A program made the translations under genes and the position numbers. Shown in pieces: positions 16,729 through 26,000 of a DNA stretch of 47,686 nucleotides. The stretch comes from Erysipelotrichaceae bacterium (GTDB lineage: Bacteria; Bacillota_I; Bacilli_A; Erysipelotrichales; Erysipelotrichaceae), in assembly GCA_030523555.1 (NCBI GenBank), contig JAUNIH010000006.1:1-47686 (forward strand), in the 5' to 3' direction. Position 1 is the stretch's first letter; each line of letters begins with the position of its first letter. Below the pieces are notes generated by a model. It made no database searches. It was given only the letters and a program-made list of their open reading frames with translations, and was not told the DNA's origin.

Positions 16729-17418
16729 TTAAAGTTTTTTTCTAGAAATTTGTTTGTAATAGTTTTTCTTGAATAGTCTTGGATTTCCAAAGAATATCAT
16801 TTCTGATTTAGAGAATGTTGAACTGGTACATTTAAGATTTAATAATTCAAATGTACAGATCAAGTCAGCCACCTGAAACAGGCGGTAATGGTGAGTATCT
16901 TTGGATTCTGGTGGAAGATAATTAGTCAACCTTGAAAAGAAAGTGCTGTTCAGGATGGTGGTAATTTCCTTTTGACCGAAGTCGTAGTACATTTTAACCT
17001 GATCAAACGACATAAGATATTCAAAATGTTCAGTAATAAAAAAGTTAAGCTGCTTTAAAAGCTGGTTGTTTAACCACATAAAACTTCCATCATCTTTTCT
17101 TTTATCAACAGAAAATGTTTTGTAGCGTATATCTGATGAAATAGCAAAGTAAAAAAGAGAGTTAAATATATGCCTTCTGTCTTTAAGCCCAATATATTCA
17201 AATTCTTTTTCTTTTCTGATAATAGGGCCTGAATGAACATATGAATCTTTTTTTGAAGGGAAATATTTTACTAGGTCGTTATTGATTTTGTTCAGTTTGA
17301 AAGTAGATAACGGTCTTGATTGTTCATGAAGAACCAGCGTCAAAAGATAAAAAGGAGCTATGGAATCATACTTTCCAAAATCTCCACTTTCATCAACAAA
17401 TATAGACAAGATGTTCAT
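16729..17418 (-). CDS. DUF3800 domain protein
   Basis: A 229-residue DUF3800 protein. The family opening IFVDESGDFG (D9, E10, D13) and the C-terminal YRLFQVADLICTFELL fit its RNase H-like fold with acidic catalytic candidates. DUF3800 genes are common in mobile and defence contexts and their function is not known. The start at 17418 is set by CGGGAGGTATT just upstream; the longer frame to 17520 runs through a structured leader and is not coding. The gene stands alone between a ribosomal operon and the C69 gene. Confidence 0.82.
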   Translation of the reverse strand: MNILSIFVDESGDFGKYDSIAPFYLLTLVLHEQSRPLSTFKLNKINNDLVKYFPSKKDSYVHSGPIIRKEKEFEYIGLKDRRHIFNSLFYFAISSDIRYKTFSVDKRKDDGSFMWLNNQLLKQLNFFITEHFEYLMSFDQVKMYYDFGQKEITTILNSTFFSRLTNYLPPESKDTHHYRLFQVADLICTFELLNLKCTSSTFSKSEMIFFGNPRLFKKNYYKQISRKKL

Positions 17419-17486
17419 AATACCTCCCGAAATATAAAAGGCGAGGGATACCCCCGCCATGGTTGGACCCTTAAGCCCATCTTGTA
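17419..17486 (-). ncRNA. Structured leader of the DUF3800 gene (DUF3800 RNA-motif candidate)
   Basis: On the minus strand, a stem GGCGGGGG/CCCTCGCC (17440-17458, one non-canonical pair, 3-base loop) is followed by TTTTATAT, like an intrinsic terminator, yet it sits between the promoter and the ribosome-binding site. Just before it an ATGG/CCAT pair encloses GCTTAAGGGTCC. Short conserved RNAs ahead of DUF3800 genes were described by comparative genomics as the DUF3800 motifs; whether this one matches a known class needs a covariance search. Two stems and a terminator-like end suggest attenuation. Confidence 0.55.
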
Positions 17487-17489
17487 AAA

Positions 17490-17520
17490 TTATATTATCA
17501 CAAAAATAAGCAGGGTTCAA
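17490..17520 (-). promoter_or_regulatory. Probable promoter of the DUF3800 leader
   Basis: On the minus strand TTGAAC is followed 15 bases later by the extended -10 TGTGATAAT, with TATAAT overlapping just downstream. Transcription would start near the first leader stem. Confidence 0.45.
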
Positions 17521-17767
17521 TTTAGTGTTTAGATGAATTTTTATTCAGTATTTTAGAATTCAATTTTATAAAACACATACTAAGCTATGCAGAAACTATC
17601 CGTTGAAAGTTTGTTATAGCAAGTCAACTGATATATAAAGATTCTTTCATATATATCCAGATGCACATTAATCTATCTTACATATTTATTATACCATTTA
17701 ACTTGAAAAAAAATCTTATTAAATAAATAAAATATAAAATAAATCTAGTTTACATTACTTATTAAAA
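17521..17767. other. Gene-free AT-rich spacer
   Basis: About 250 bases of very AT-rich DNA between the DUF3800 promoter and the C69 terminator. I see no reading frame, repeat or RNA structure of note in it. Confidence 0.6.
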
Positions 17768-17792
17768 AAGGCAGAATATAATATTCTGCCTT
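17768..17792 (-). terminator. Terminator of the C69 dipeptidase gene
   Basis: A nearly perfect inverted repeat AAGGCAGAATAT / ATATTCTGCCTT (17768-17779 and 17781-17792). On the minus strand it is followed by a run of six T. Confidence 0.88.
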
Positions 17793-17817
17793 GTACGTAT
17801 CAGTATCTTTATTCTAA

Positions 17818-19545
17818 TTATTTCTTTCTACTCTTGGCTATTATTAAAGCTACAGCTGCTGCAGCTGCACATACACCAAGCACTACGTACATTGTATTGT
17901 TTGCAGAAGAAGTTTCTGGTGCAGCAGGTGTAACTGATTCAGGATTATATTCATAATGATAATTTGAATTATCAAGTTTTACAGTCATGGGTGTTACAAC
18001 CTTATCGGTATCAGTAGCTTCGTGAGTTTCCGGATTTCTTCCGCGTTTCATTGTGTTGGAATTCTGTGACATATACCACAGCAGATCATTCATAAGTTGT
18101 TTGCCGTCTGCGAATGCCTGTTCTTCCATGGCTGTACAGTAATCGGTGATTACGGCAGATGCTTCAGAGGAATCCATATCTTTTGTCATCACAAGAAGAT
18201 CTCTTATTTCTTTGGACATGATTGCTTCACATGATTCAAAGTAATCTTTGATAGGTGCACCATAGGCATTATAGTCAGTTACGGCTAATGTAGTAAGGCC
18301 TTTAAAGGTATAGTAGGCATAGGTGTTATAGTCAAACTGTCCGAAATCATCATATGACTGATTCAGACCGTAACAGTCAGCTATACTGGTTACCGCATTT
18401 GATACCGGTACAAAGACACCGGCAATGGCAGGTCCTGAACTTACCCAGGTAATGGCAGATCTATCAGCTGGAAGATCAGAATAAATCTGAATGGCGTGTA
18501 CACTTAAGGCAGTATCCGTACCGGCAACTCTCATATCGGTTCTTTTTGTATCATCAGGTGAATATTCTGTACCTTCATAACGGTTTCTTATAAGATCAAG
18601 ACAGTCGTTGAGAGATACTTTATTATCAGGTGTAAACACCAGAGGATATCTTTCATCAATACTGTAGTCACCATATGCAGATGGAGCCATTGTCTTATGA
18701 CCAATCCAGGTACGCATGTGAGAGTAATTGATGAATTCTAAAGAATATGTCGCCAACAGATCAAGTTCACCGTTTTCGTTATACTTGGCAAAACCGTTTT
18801 CTTCAGGAAGAGATAAGAGATGATCAGATACAATTGATTCTTCATAGTCAGAAAGATATTCCAGAGAGAATTCATTACCGAAATAACATACCTTATCTTT
18901 TGGAAGTTTTACTGCCGCATATTCATGTCCGGTATACATTTCGACATACCAGGCTTCGCTTTGATCGGCAATCAAGGCGATATTGCATTCAGAACTTCCA
19001 TAGGTATCTATAAGATTCGCAAGAACTTCAACAGCTTCTCTTGCGGTTTTTGACTGACAGATGACTAAAGAGTCAGCTGTAAATTCCGTAAGACCGTTTT
19101 CAATTAATGGGTCGGCATTTAAAGCTTCATCATTTGAGAAAGCGGAAATAGACATGGTCATGCTTACGCCGTATTCATTGACAGCTGCTGCCGCATCAGA
19201 TTCAAGGCCGTTATATTCAGTAGCTGAATCCATCCATGGTGTACAGGTGTATTTATAGGTTGTCGCAGGAAGTTCAGCAAATACCGTATCATCATTATCT
19301 ACAGGTGCTGTTCTTCCAGGAACATTTTCTACAGCCTCACAGACCATCACATAGTTAGGCCACACATCCTGATAGTCATTGGAACGGACAATGATGGTTG
19401 ACCCATCATCACTTACTTCCGGTCCTATATAGATAGCCGTACACGCAAAGACTGAACTGGCACACACAAATGTTGCCACAGCTGCAGTTATTATTACCGC
19501 AAATGTCTTTGTAAGAAAGTTTCTTATATTTTTCTTTGTTTTCAT
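17818..19545 (-). CDS. Membrane-anchored C69-family dipeptidase
   Basis: A 575-residue secreted C69 (PepD-type) Ntn hydrolase, cleaving dipeptides outside the membrane. The signal peptide ends at ASSVFA and leaves C35 (ACTAIYIG) as the new N-terminus, the catalytic nucleophile of the family. Following DDGSTIIVRSNDYQD is typical of the fold. After the catalytic domain (to about 480) comes a linker and a C-terminal transmembrane helix (about 550-568) with a basic KSRKK tail; no LPxTG motif is present. GAGGAAAATATTT precedes the start. It stands alone and is ended by a strong terminator. Codon use is like that of its neighbours. Confidence 0.9.
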   Translation of the reverse strand: MKTKKNIRNFLTKTFAVIITAAVATFVCASSVFACTAIYIGPEVSDDGSTIIVRSNDYQDVWPNYVMVCEAVENVPGRTAPVDNDDTVFAELPATTYKYTCTPWMDSATEYNGLESDAAAAVNEYGVSMTMSISAFSNDEALNADPLIENGLTEFTADSLVICQSKTAREAVEVLANLIDTYGSSECNIALIADQSEAWYVEMYTGHEYAAVKLPKDKVCYFGNEFSLEYLSDYEESIVSDHLLSLPEENGFAKYNENGELDLLATYSLEFINYSHMRTWIGHKTMAPSAYGDYSIDERYPLVFTPDNKVSLNDCLDLIRNRYEGTEYSPDDTKRTDMRVAGTDTALSVHAIQIYSDLPADRSAITWVSSGPAIAGVFVPVSNAVTSIADCYGLNQSYDDFGQFDYNTYAYYTFKGLTTLAVTDYNAYGAPIKDYFESCEAIMSKEIRDLLVMTKDMDSSEASAVITDYCTAMEEQAFADGKQLMNDLLWYMSQNSNTMKRGRNPETHEATDTDKVVTPMTVKLDNSNYHYEYNPESVTPAAPETSSANNTMYVVLGVCAAAAAVALIIAKSRKK

Positions 19546-19634
19546 AAATATTTTCCTCTTTTACTAAACCTAATTTTAGCACCATTAAAGAATGTGTGAA
19601 TCCAAAGCGATTTTGTCCCAATTTTTCTTTAATA

Positions 19635-19934
19635 TTAGCACAGATCTTTAGTGTATTCAGGTCTGTGCTTTTGTTTGGCAAGAAAGCCCAGGAAGTCATC
19701 ATATCTCCATGGTGAGATTCTAGGCTTGATAGTACATGGAATTTCCTCTTCATCATCATCTTCCTTAAGATCGAAGACCTCTGATTTCTTTCTGTTTTTA
19801 AGTACTTCCCTTACTTCGTATATGTTGTCAAACGCATTGAGCAGCAGTCTGCCGTCAAGTGTTTCTATCATGATGACAGTCATGCCTTCCTGAAGATAGA
19901 GTCTGTGGCCGTTACTGTTTACAGGCATATACAC
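19635..19934 (-). pseudogene. Possible C-terminal fragment of a DDE transposase
   Basis: A 99-codon frame (GTG at 19934) with LQEGMTVIMIETLDGRLLL, an acidic linker, and an end reading SPWRYDDFLGFLAKQKHRP. Beta-rich tail followed by a proline-tryptophan segment and KQKHR is how several DDE transposases (ISNCY/IS1202- or IS481-like) finish, from memory of the families rather than a search. The catalytic part is missing and the frame abuts the surface-protein remnant, which runs the other way. A short real gene with AGGA as ribosome-binding site is the alternative. Confidence 0.4.
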
Positions 19935-19940
19935 TTTATT

Positions 19941-20456
19941 CCTGAAACTTATACAGTGACCGTGGTCTATGACTCTTGTGGATAATACCGCCAGATTATT
20001 GTAGATATAGATGGCTATGTTCCTCAGGCATATAACCTGGCAATGACTTTAAAGGATACCGGTAATGTCTTCACATTTGTGTATTCACCAGATCCTACTG
20101 GTACCTACAGACTTATTGATCTTGGTACACAGTATGTTATAGGGCCTACTGTTGTAGTAAATAACGGTGGCGCTGGTGGTACAGCGGGAACTGATACAAC
20201 TACTCCAGCTGATCAGACCGGAACCGATACAACACCATCGCAGACTGTAGTAGACAATACTACTCCAGCTGCCAATACACCTGCTGAAGTCATTGATATC
20301 GACAACAGCGCAACTCCTACATCCGGCTTATTCGGATCAATCAGCACTCCGCTTGTGATTGGTGGTGCTGCTGCTCTTGCAGGTTTGGGAGGTCTTGTCT
20401 TCTTCCTTGTTAAGAGAAAGAAAGATGAAGACGAAGAAGAAACAAGCGAAGCTTAA
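19941..20456 (+). pseudogene. C-terminal remnant of a cell-surface protein (MucBP-like repeat plus membrane anchor)
   Basis: The frame reads ETYTVTVVYDSCG, then a TAA stop at 19983-19985, then continues as YRQIIVDIDGYVPQAYN and on to 20456. The two halves together look like one MucBP-type repeat (IDGYVP...GNVFTFVY) interrupted by a nonsense codon. It is followed by a Thr/Asp/Gly-rich linker with TDTT and TTPA repeats, a hydrophobic segment (LVIGGAAALAGLGGLVFFLV) and a KRKK tail, a membrane anchor without LPxTG. No start, signal peptide or ribosome-binding site survives; the first possible ATG is 20043. This is what remains of a much larger adhesin-like gene. Confidence 0.65.
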
Positions 20457-20485
20457 TATCGTTCCTTAATAAAAAATATTTCATG

Positions 20486-20514
20486 AAGAGTATCTGAAAA
20501 GATACTCTTTTTTT
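20486..20514 (+). terminator. Terminator after the surface-protein remnant
   Basis: AAGAGTATCT (20486-20495), GAAA loop, AGATACTCTT (20500-20509), then a run of T. It insulates the T7SS promoter from upstream reading. Confidence 0.93.
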
Positions 20515-20550
20515 ATGTGAAATAAAAAAATTAAAAAAAAATGAAAAAAA

Positions 20551-20584
20551 TTTAGGAATTTTGATTTTTCTTACGAATAATGTA
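20551..20584 (+). promoter_or_regulatory. Sigma-H/ComX-type promoter of the T7SS operon
   Basis: AGGAATT (20554-20560) is followed after 14 bases by GAAT (20575-20578), which lies in TACGAATA (20572-20579). Box sequences and spacing equal those of Bacillus sigma-H promoters such as spoVG, and TACGAATA is the streptococcal com-box octamer. The 34-bp stretch matches that at 34994-35027 in 32 of 34 positions. An A-rich tract (20522-20550) just upstream may act as an UP element. The transcript would start at or just before the ribosome-binding site AAGGAGGT (20588-20595). Confidence 0.82.
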
Positions 20585-20599
20585 TCGAAGGAGGTAAAA

Positions 20600-20902
20600 A
20601 TGAGATCGATACAAGTTGAACCAGAAAGACTGGAAGCTGTCGCATCTAACATTGAAAACGCCAATAGTGAATATCAGCGCTATGTGTCTATGATGTACGC
20701 TTCCATCGAGCGAATGTCTGCGTCATGGCAGGGAAAGGACAATACGGCTTTTACCAATCAGATAAAGACATTTGAAGATGACCTTAAACAGATTTCCATC
20801 ATTATGACCGAATATTCCAATTTCTTGAGAAATTCGGCAAGAGCCTACAGAGAAACACAGGATGAACTGTATGCTCAGGCATCCAAATTAAGAACGATCT
20901 AA
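20600..20902 (+). CDS. WXG100-family protein (EsxA-like)
   Basis: A 100-residue all-helical WXG100 protein, the exact family size. The hairpin turn motif is SWQGKDN (about residues 41-47), between two amphipathic helices. WXG100 proteins are exported as dimers by type VII secretion and can act as substrates or as structural partners of other substrates. The start is set at 20600 by AAGGAGGTAAAA; the longer frame begins upstream of the predicted transcript. First gene of the T7SS operon, ten bases before a second WXG100-like gene. Confidence 0.92.
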   Translation: MRSIQVEPERLEAVASNIENANSEYQRYVSMMYASIERMSASWQGKDNTAFTNQIKTFEDDLKQISIIMTEYSNFLRNSARAYRETQDELYAQASKLRTI

Positions 20903-20911
20903 GGAGGTTAT

Positions 20912-21214
20912 ATGGATCAGAATTCTATCAGAATTACACTTCATGAAGTAAGTAATATCGCTTCAGAAATCAGAAACTGTAACGGCAATATGGATGCGAC
21001 ATTATCGACTGTTACCAGATTAATGAATGAATTAAACAGTGTCTGGCAGTCAGAAGGTCAGGAAACATTACTTGCACGTTTTCAGAGATTTTCATCAGTA
21101 TTCAATGATGAATCTGAAATTATCGAATCCTATGCTCGATTTTTAGATGATACCGTATCATCTTACGATTCATTAGAATCGACAATTGTTGCGAATGCTG
21201 CCAACTTCGATTAA
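20912..21214 (+). CDS. Second WXG100-like protein (EsxB-like) with YxxxE export signal
   Basis: Also 100 residues and helical. The turn reads VWQSEGQE, so the glycine of W-x-G is serine with glycine two further on, a relaxed WXG. Near the C-terminus SYDSLES gives Y-x-x-x-E, the general T7SS export signal, which the first protein lacks in clear form. The pair therefore looks like a heterodimer in which this one carries the signal. Strong ribosome-binding site AAGGAGGTTAT. The 3' end overlaps the next gene by 20 bases. Confidence 0.88.
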   Translation: MDQNSIRITLHEVSNIASEIRNCNGNMDATLSTVTRLMNELNSVWQSEGQETLLARFQRFSSVFNDESEIIESYARFLDDTVSSYDSLESTIVANAANFD

Positions 21215-23093
21215 TAAGACTGTTCTTCGTCTTGCAGTGATTTTTATGTTTGTTGTCTGCGCATCCTGCAGGGCGGAGACGCCTTATTATGTCAAAAACT
21301 ATTTAAATGATTTATCCACTCTCAGTGGCATAGGGAATGCTGAAGATCTGATGGGAAATCTTCAGAGTCTGAGAGAATGGGAAATCATAGATGAAGAAGA
21401 CATAAATCATCTCGACGATAAACTGGATTATTTATTTCTTACTTCAACCATTTCCCGCTTTACCGGTTTGGACAACAGTATGTCAGCTCTAGTAAGAGAG
21501 GGCTGGATATCATCCAAAGCCCTTCCAAGAGAAAAGGTAAGCTATGAAACAGGATTAAAGGTGATTCAAAGTGCAATCGAATACAGGAATAATCCGGTAA
21601 CAGATTTCACCTATGAAACAGCCTACACCGATAATGTTGTTTCGGAAGATGAAGCGAGTAATGTGGGAGATGTCTATTTCAGCAATGAAAAAGGTACTTA
21701 TCAGAAAATCACTCAGACAGATGATGGAAACATTGGAACAGAAGACGCTTCATTCAGCGATGTATTTGATAATTATGATTATTCTGATACCTATGAAGTA
21801 GACTTTTCTCTAGCTGAAGTCATTCCTTATGAGCCTGATCCGGAAGCTGATATCTATGTCAATCATAAATATCAGCTGATGGCGGCCAAAAGCCAGTCTT
21901 TTCGTAAGAATGGCTTTTCCATATCATATTCTCTTTCTTCGTCCGGTATAAGCTTTCATATCTCGAAGAATGTCAATGGTATAAATTTCTTCAGTGATAT
22001 TGATATCTATTCCGTAAAACCGACAATAAAGTGGAAATACCGTGAAGGAGATATCAAGAACTGTTTCTTTGATGTGAAGTTCAATTCAACCCAGAAACTG
22101 GGTATGAGTATCGGTAAATACGGTAACTATTACCTGCAGTTTAAAGACCTTGATTCAAGCAGTTTCATGTCTTTACTTAAAACCATGGTACAGCCTCACA
22201 ATGATTATGTTGAGGCAAGTTTTCCCTTGGCTCAGGTAAAGACCCCGATTCCTAATGTTCCTACAGCTTTTCTTAATCTTGATCTCTTAGTGAATCTTTA
22301 TGTATCAGGAAAGGTGGAAGTCGTTTTATACAACGCTCATGAAATGGGTTTTGAAACGAGCAATGGAAGTTTAAGAACCATATCTTCACATTCCAATAAG
22401 ATGGATGGAGATATAGGAGGAAGCACTAAAGCGGCTTTAGGCGTTAATTTTGCCCTGGAGGCGGTAAATACCAGACTTGCGGATATTGAAGTCGATGGGG
22501 GCCTCAGAACAAAGCTGAAGAGCACTCTTCATCTATATAACGAAGATGGAAAGAAAACAGGGGAAGAGACAAGCGATATTGACTATTCAATACTTCAGGA
22601 AATCACCAAAGAAAACAATAATGTCAAAGTGTGCGGCGATATCTCTTTGAGCTGGCTTTTTGATATAAGACTCAATACACCTAAGACGAAACTTTATTCT
22701 TTAGGTTTAGGAAGAACACTCAATATTCTTGATGAAAGTGATCAGATATTTGGAAATCTTTCGCATATTGAAAATGGGATGTTTGTAAAGAAATGTACGC
22801 GAAGTGATAAACCATCATTAAGCTCACAGGCTATACCTGTCGCATCAAATAAGATAGTTCTTAATTCCTATGCGGAAGTGCTCAATGTCAATGAAACATT
22901 TGTGATTGAAGTTGAAAGTCTGCCGGAAGGGTATACTATTGATGATTTAAGATATTCAAGCAGCGATAATACTATCGCATCAGTGAGCGGTAAAACCATC
23001 AAAGCCTTAAAACCGGGATCATGTCAGATACATGTATCATCCAGTGACGACAAATACACATCCTATATCAATATTCTGGTGAGTACAGGCTGA
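21195..23093 (+). CDS. Large secreted T7SS-operon protein with Big-like C-terminal domain
   Basis: A 632-residue exported protein. Residues 1-25 form a signal segment (LAVIFMFVVCASC); C25 could be a lipidation site, though the lipobox is imperfect. Residues about 40-125 hold two helical repeats (LREWEIIDEEDINHLDDK; VREGWISSKALPREKV) that recall degenerate SLH repeats. A long beta-rich middle (about 230-520) is unrecognised. The end (about 550-632, NKIVLNSYAEVLNVNETF ... YSSSDNTIASVSG) is a bacterial Ig-like (Big_2-type) domain. It fills the place between WXG100 and essC genes where membrane T7SS parts usually lie, and overlaps both neighbours. A structural or surface role in secretion is inferred, not shown. 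Confidence 0.75.
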   Translation: MLPTSINKTVLRLAVIFMFVVCASCRAETPYYVKNYLNDLSTLSGIGNAEDLMGNLQSLREWEIIDEEDINHLDDKLDYLFLTSTISRFTGLDNSMSALVREGWISSKALPREKVSYETGLKVIQSAIEYRNNPVTDFTYETAYTDNVVSEDEASNVGDVYFSNEKGTYQKITQTDDGNIGTEDASFSDVFDNYDYSDTYEVDFSLAEVIPYEPDPEADIYVNHKYQLMAAKSQSFRKNGFSISYSLSSSGISFHISKNVNGINFFSDIDIYSVKPTIKWKYREGDIKNCFFDVKFNSTQKLGMSIGKYGNYYLQFKDLDSSSFMSLLKTMVQPHNDYVEASFPLAQVKTPIPNVPTAFLNLDLLVNLYVSGKVEVVLYNAHEMGFETSNGSLRTISSHSNKMDGDIGGSTKAALGVNFALEAVNTRLADIEVDGGLRTKLKSTLHLYNEDGKKTGEETSDIDYSILQEITKENNNVKVCGDISLSWLFDIRLNTPKTKLYSLGLGRTLNILDESDQIFGNLSHIENGMFVKKCTRSDKPSLSSQAIPVASNKIVLNSYAEVLNVNETFVIEVESLPEGYTIDDLRYSSSDNTIASVSGKTIKALKPGSCQIHVSSSDDKYTSYINILVSTG

Positions 23094-26000
23094 TGTTTCT
23101 GATAATCGATGATCGAAGAATTCTACAGTTCTTTGATGTAAAAGAAGATCATCTAATAGAAGGAATATATCTTAAAAAGAAGAAAGATATCTTTTATCTG
23201 TGTCTAGAAAACGGGTATGTCTTTTCTGATCACTGTAAGATCAAAAGACTGAAGGCTGATAAATATACCATTCATCATGAACTCTTCTATAACGAGATAA
23301 ATATCTATGTCTATGAAGATGATAAGGGTATAAATGATTATAACTTCTATAAAAGAAAAGACTTTATCATATCAGCTAGTGAAAACAGTCATATTATTAC
23401 TAGAGACAGATATCTCAAGAACGCATATTTGTCTTTGGTGGATGATGTGCTCAGCGCTAATTTTCCGGTATATCTTAATAAGTGTTTTGCCCATGATGAA
23501 GAAAAGATTAAAAGTGGAGACAGAATAGATTTTCTGGGTATACGTATCTATGTCTTTGATGATTTCTATTATATGAACGGGTTTATGATGGATAATCATC
23601 TTCCTTTATATGATACAGATCCTAAGATCATAAAGTATCATCACAAGAAAGAAAAAGCGGTCTACAATATCTCGGGACATGTGAAAAGATATGAACTGAA
23701 ACCTTTAAAGAAATATGAAAAACCGAAGATTCAGAAAAAAGAAATAAACAGTATCTTTCCAAATCTCATAATGGTTATCTCTTTATCATGTATCGCGGGA
23801 ATAAGTTTCTATAATTCCTATCTTCATGATCAGCCGTTATTAAACAGGATATCATTTGTCGTTATGCCTGTAGCGATGATGATAAGTGGAATATTCATAC
23901 CATTGATATCCTATCTTCTTAATGAAAGAAAAAACCGAAAGATTATCAACAGAAGTATTGAAGATTATCTTTCGTATCTTGATGAATATGAAAAAGAATC
24001 ATTATCGAAAATAGAAGAATATCTGAACAGATGTAACAGCTATTATTTTTCTTTAAGAGATACTTCAGGAAAACTGTTTTCATGTCAGAAGAAGGATGAT
24101 TATTTTATGCATATATCCTTAGGAAAGATGAAGACATCTTTTCCTTTGGAATATGAAAATACAAATGAAGAAAAGATAGACAGAAGACTTGATGAAATAA
24201 AAAGAAGATTTATGGATATTGATGGATATCCATTGATGTTTGATCTTATGAAATATAGAAGAATGAGTCTTGTCTCTATAAAGGAAGAAAAGGATTTCTT
24301 TTTCAATAAGATACTTCTGGAACTATCCTATAAACATCATTATGATGATGTGCTCATTGCCTTATATTCTAAAGATTCAAGAATCTATAATTCTTTCTAT
24401 AATCTTCCGCATCTTTTCTATAAGGGTATGAGACTAACCTTCAACAGTGAAAAACAGCTTAAACTCTTAAACAGTATCGAAGAAGAAAAACCTGTAATCC
24501 TGATGATGTATGATTACCTTGATATAAAAGGTCTGAATGATAATATCCATTGTCTTTATTTTTCAGATGATATTAGAAATCTTCTCAAAGACAATGAAGC
24601 TCTTATTGAATACCGGAACTCTAAGGCCTATCTTTTTGAAAATGAAAAAAGAGAATTTCACTACGAGATAGAAAGAATCAATTTTGAAGAATACTATACA
24701 TATCTAGGGAAAATAAAAACTTTTAAAGGAAGCGAGAATATCAGCAGCTTCAATCAGTATTTCGATATAAGAAAAATTGATGATTATTATCATCACCATG
24801 ACAAAAGGCTTAAGGCCATCTTTGCCTTAGGAAGTGAAGAGGTTCTTAAATTGGATCTTCATGAAAAGGGTTATGGTCCTCATGGGCTTATCGGAGGATC
24901 TACCGGTTCAGGAAAGTCAGAACTGATAGTATCCTTACTTTTGTCATTATGCATAAAATATCCGCCTGATTATCTTAATATTGTCCTTATCGACTATAAG
25001 GGTGGAGGCATAAAAGAGTCTTTATCATACAAGGGACAAAGTGTTCTCCATATCATTGCCTGCGTGAGTAATCTAGAACATAACGCCCTTGAAAGACTGA
25101 TAATTGCCTTAAATCTTGAGTGCAAGAAAAGACAGTCATCTTTCAATGAGATGTCGCATATTCTGAATACTTCAATCATGAATCTTGATGATTATCTTGA
25201 TAATCTTAATAGGTGTAAAGATTCTGAAAAGATGGCACATCTTCTGATTGTGGTGGATGAGTTTGCGGAGCTTAAAAAACTTCATCCTGAAGAGATAAAG
25301 GAGCTGATCTCCATCTCAAGAATCGGAAGAAGCTTAGGCATACATCTCATACTTGCCACCCAGAAACCGGCAGGCGTCATCGATGAAGAGATATGGTCCA
25401 ATTCAAGATTCAAGATAGCGCTGAAGATGTTTGATGAGAAAGATTCAAATGATGTTTTAAAGGTTCCGGATGCGGCATATCTAAGTGAACCTGGCTCATT
25501 TCTTTTAAGAGTAGATGATGAAATAAACAGATACAGAAGTATCTACGCCAGAAACGATATGAGTGATTATGATCCTTATAGAGTCAGTCTTTTTGATAAT
25601 CTATTAAGAAAAGAAAAAGAGACAAAAAAAGAAATCTCAGGATCCAAGACACAATGTGAAGCGTACTGTGAAAAGATAAATGAGATATCATCAGCCAAAG
25701 GATATCATTTAAAGGACTTTGATTTTTTATCACCATTACCTATGGAAAGAAAGAAACTGTGCAGTCAGAAATGTTTTGTGATAGGGGAAAGTGATGATTA
25801 TCTCAATAATAAAAAGGGTCTTGTGGCTTATGGTTTAAAAGAAAATATTCTTATATGTTCATCAAGAAAAAAAGAGATAAATTCATTTCTTAATACGCTT
25901 AATGAATATAAAAGAAAGACAATTGTCATATCTAACAGATATTATCAGAATGAAATGATATCCGACAGTATTCTATATCATGAAACAGAAGATATCATTT

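Noticed and set aside
19651..19893. Plus-strand 80-codon frame opposite the transposase fragment
   Set aside because: Low-complexity serine-rich sequence, a shadow of the acidic minus-strand frame.
20521..20553. Poly-A tract before the T7SS promoter as phase-variable repeat
   Set aside because: Runs are interrupted and lie upstream of a complete promoter; an UP-like role is simpler. No tandem units exist.
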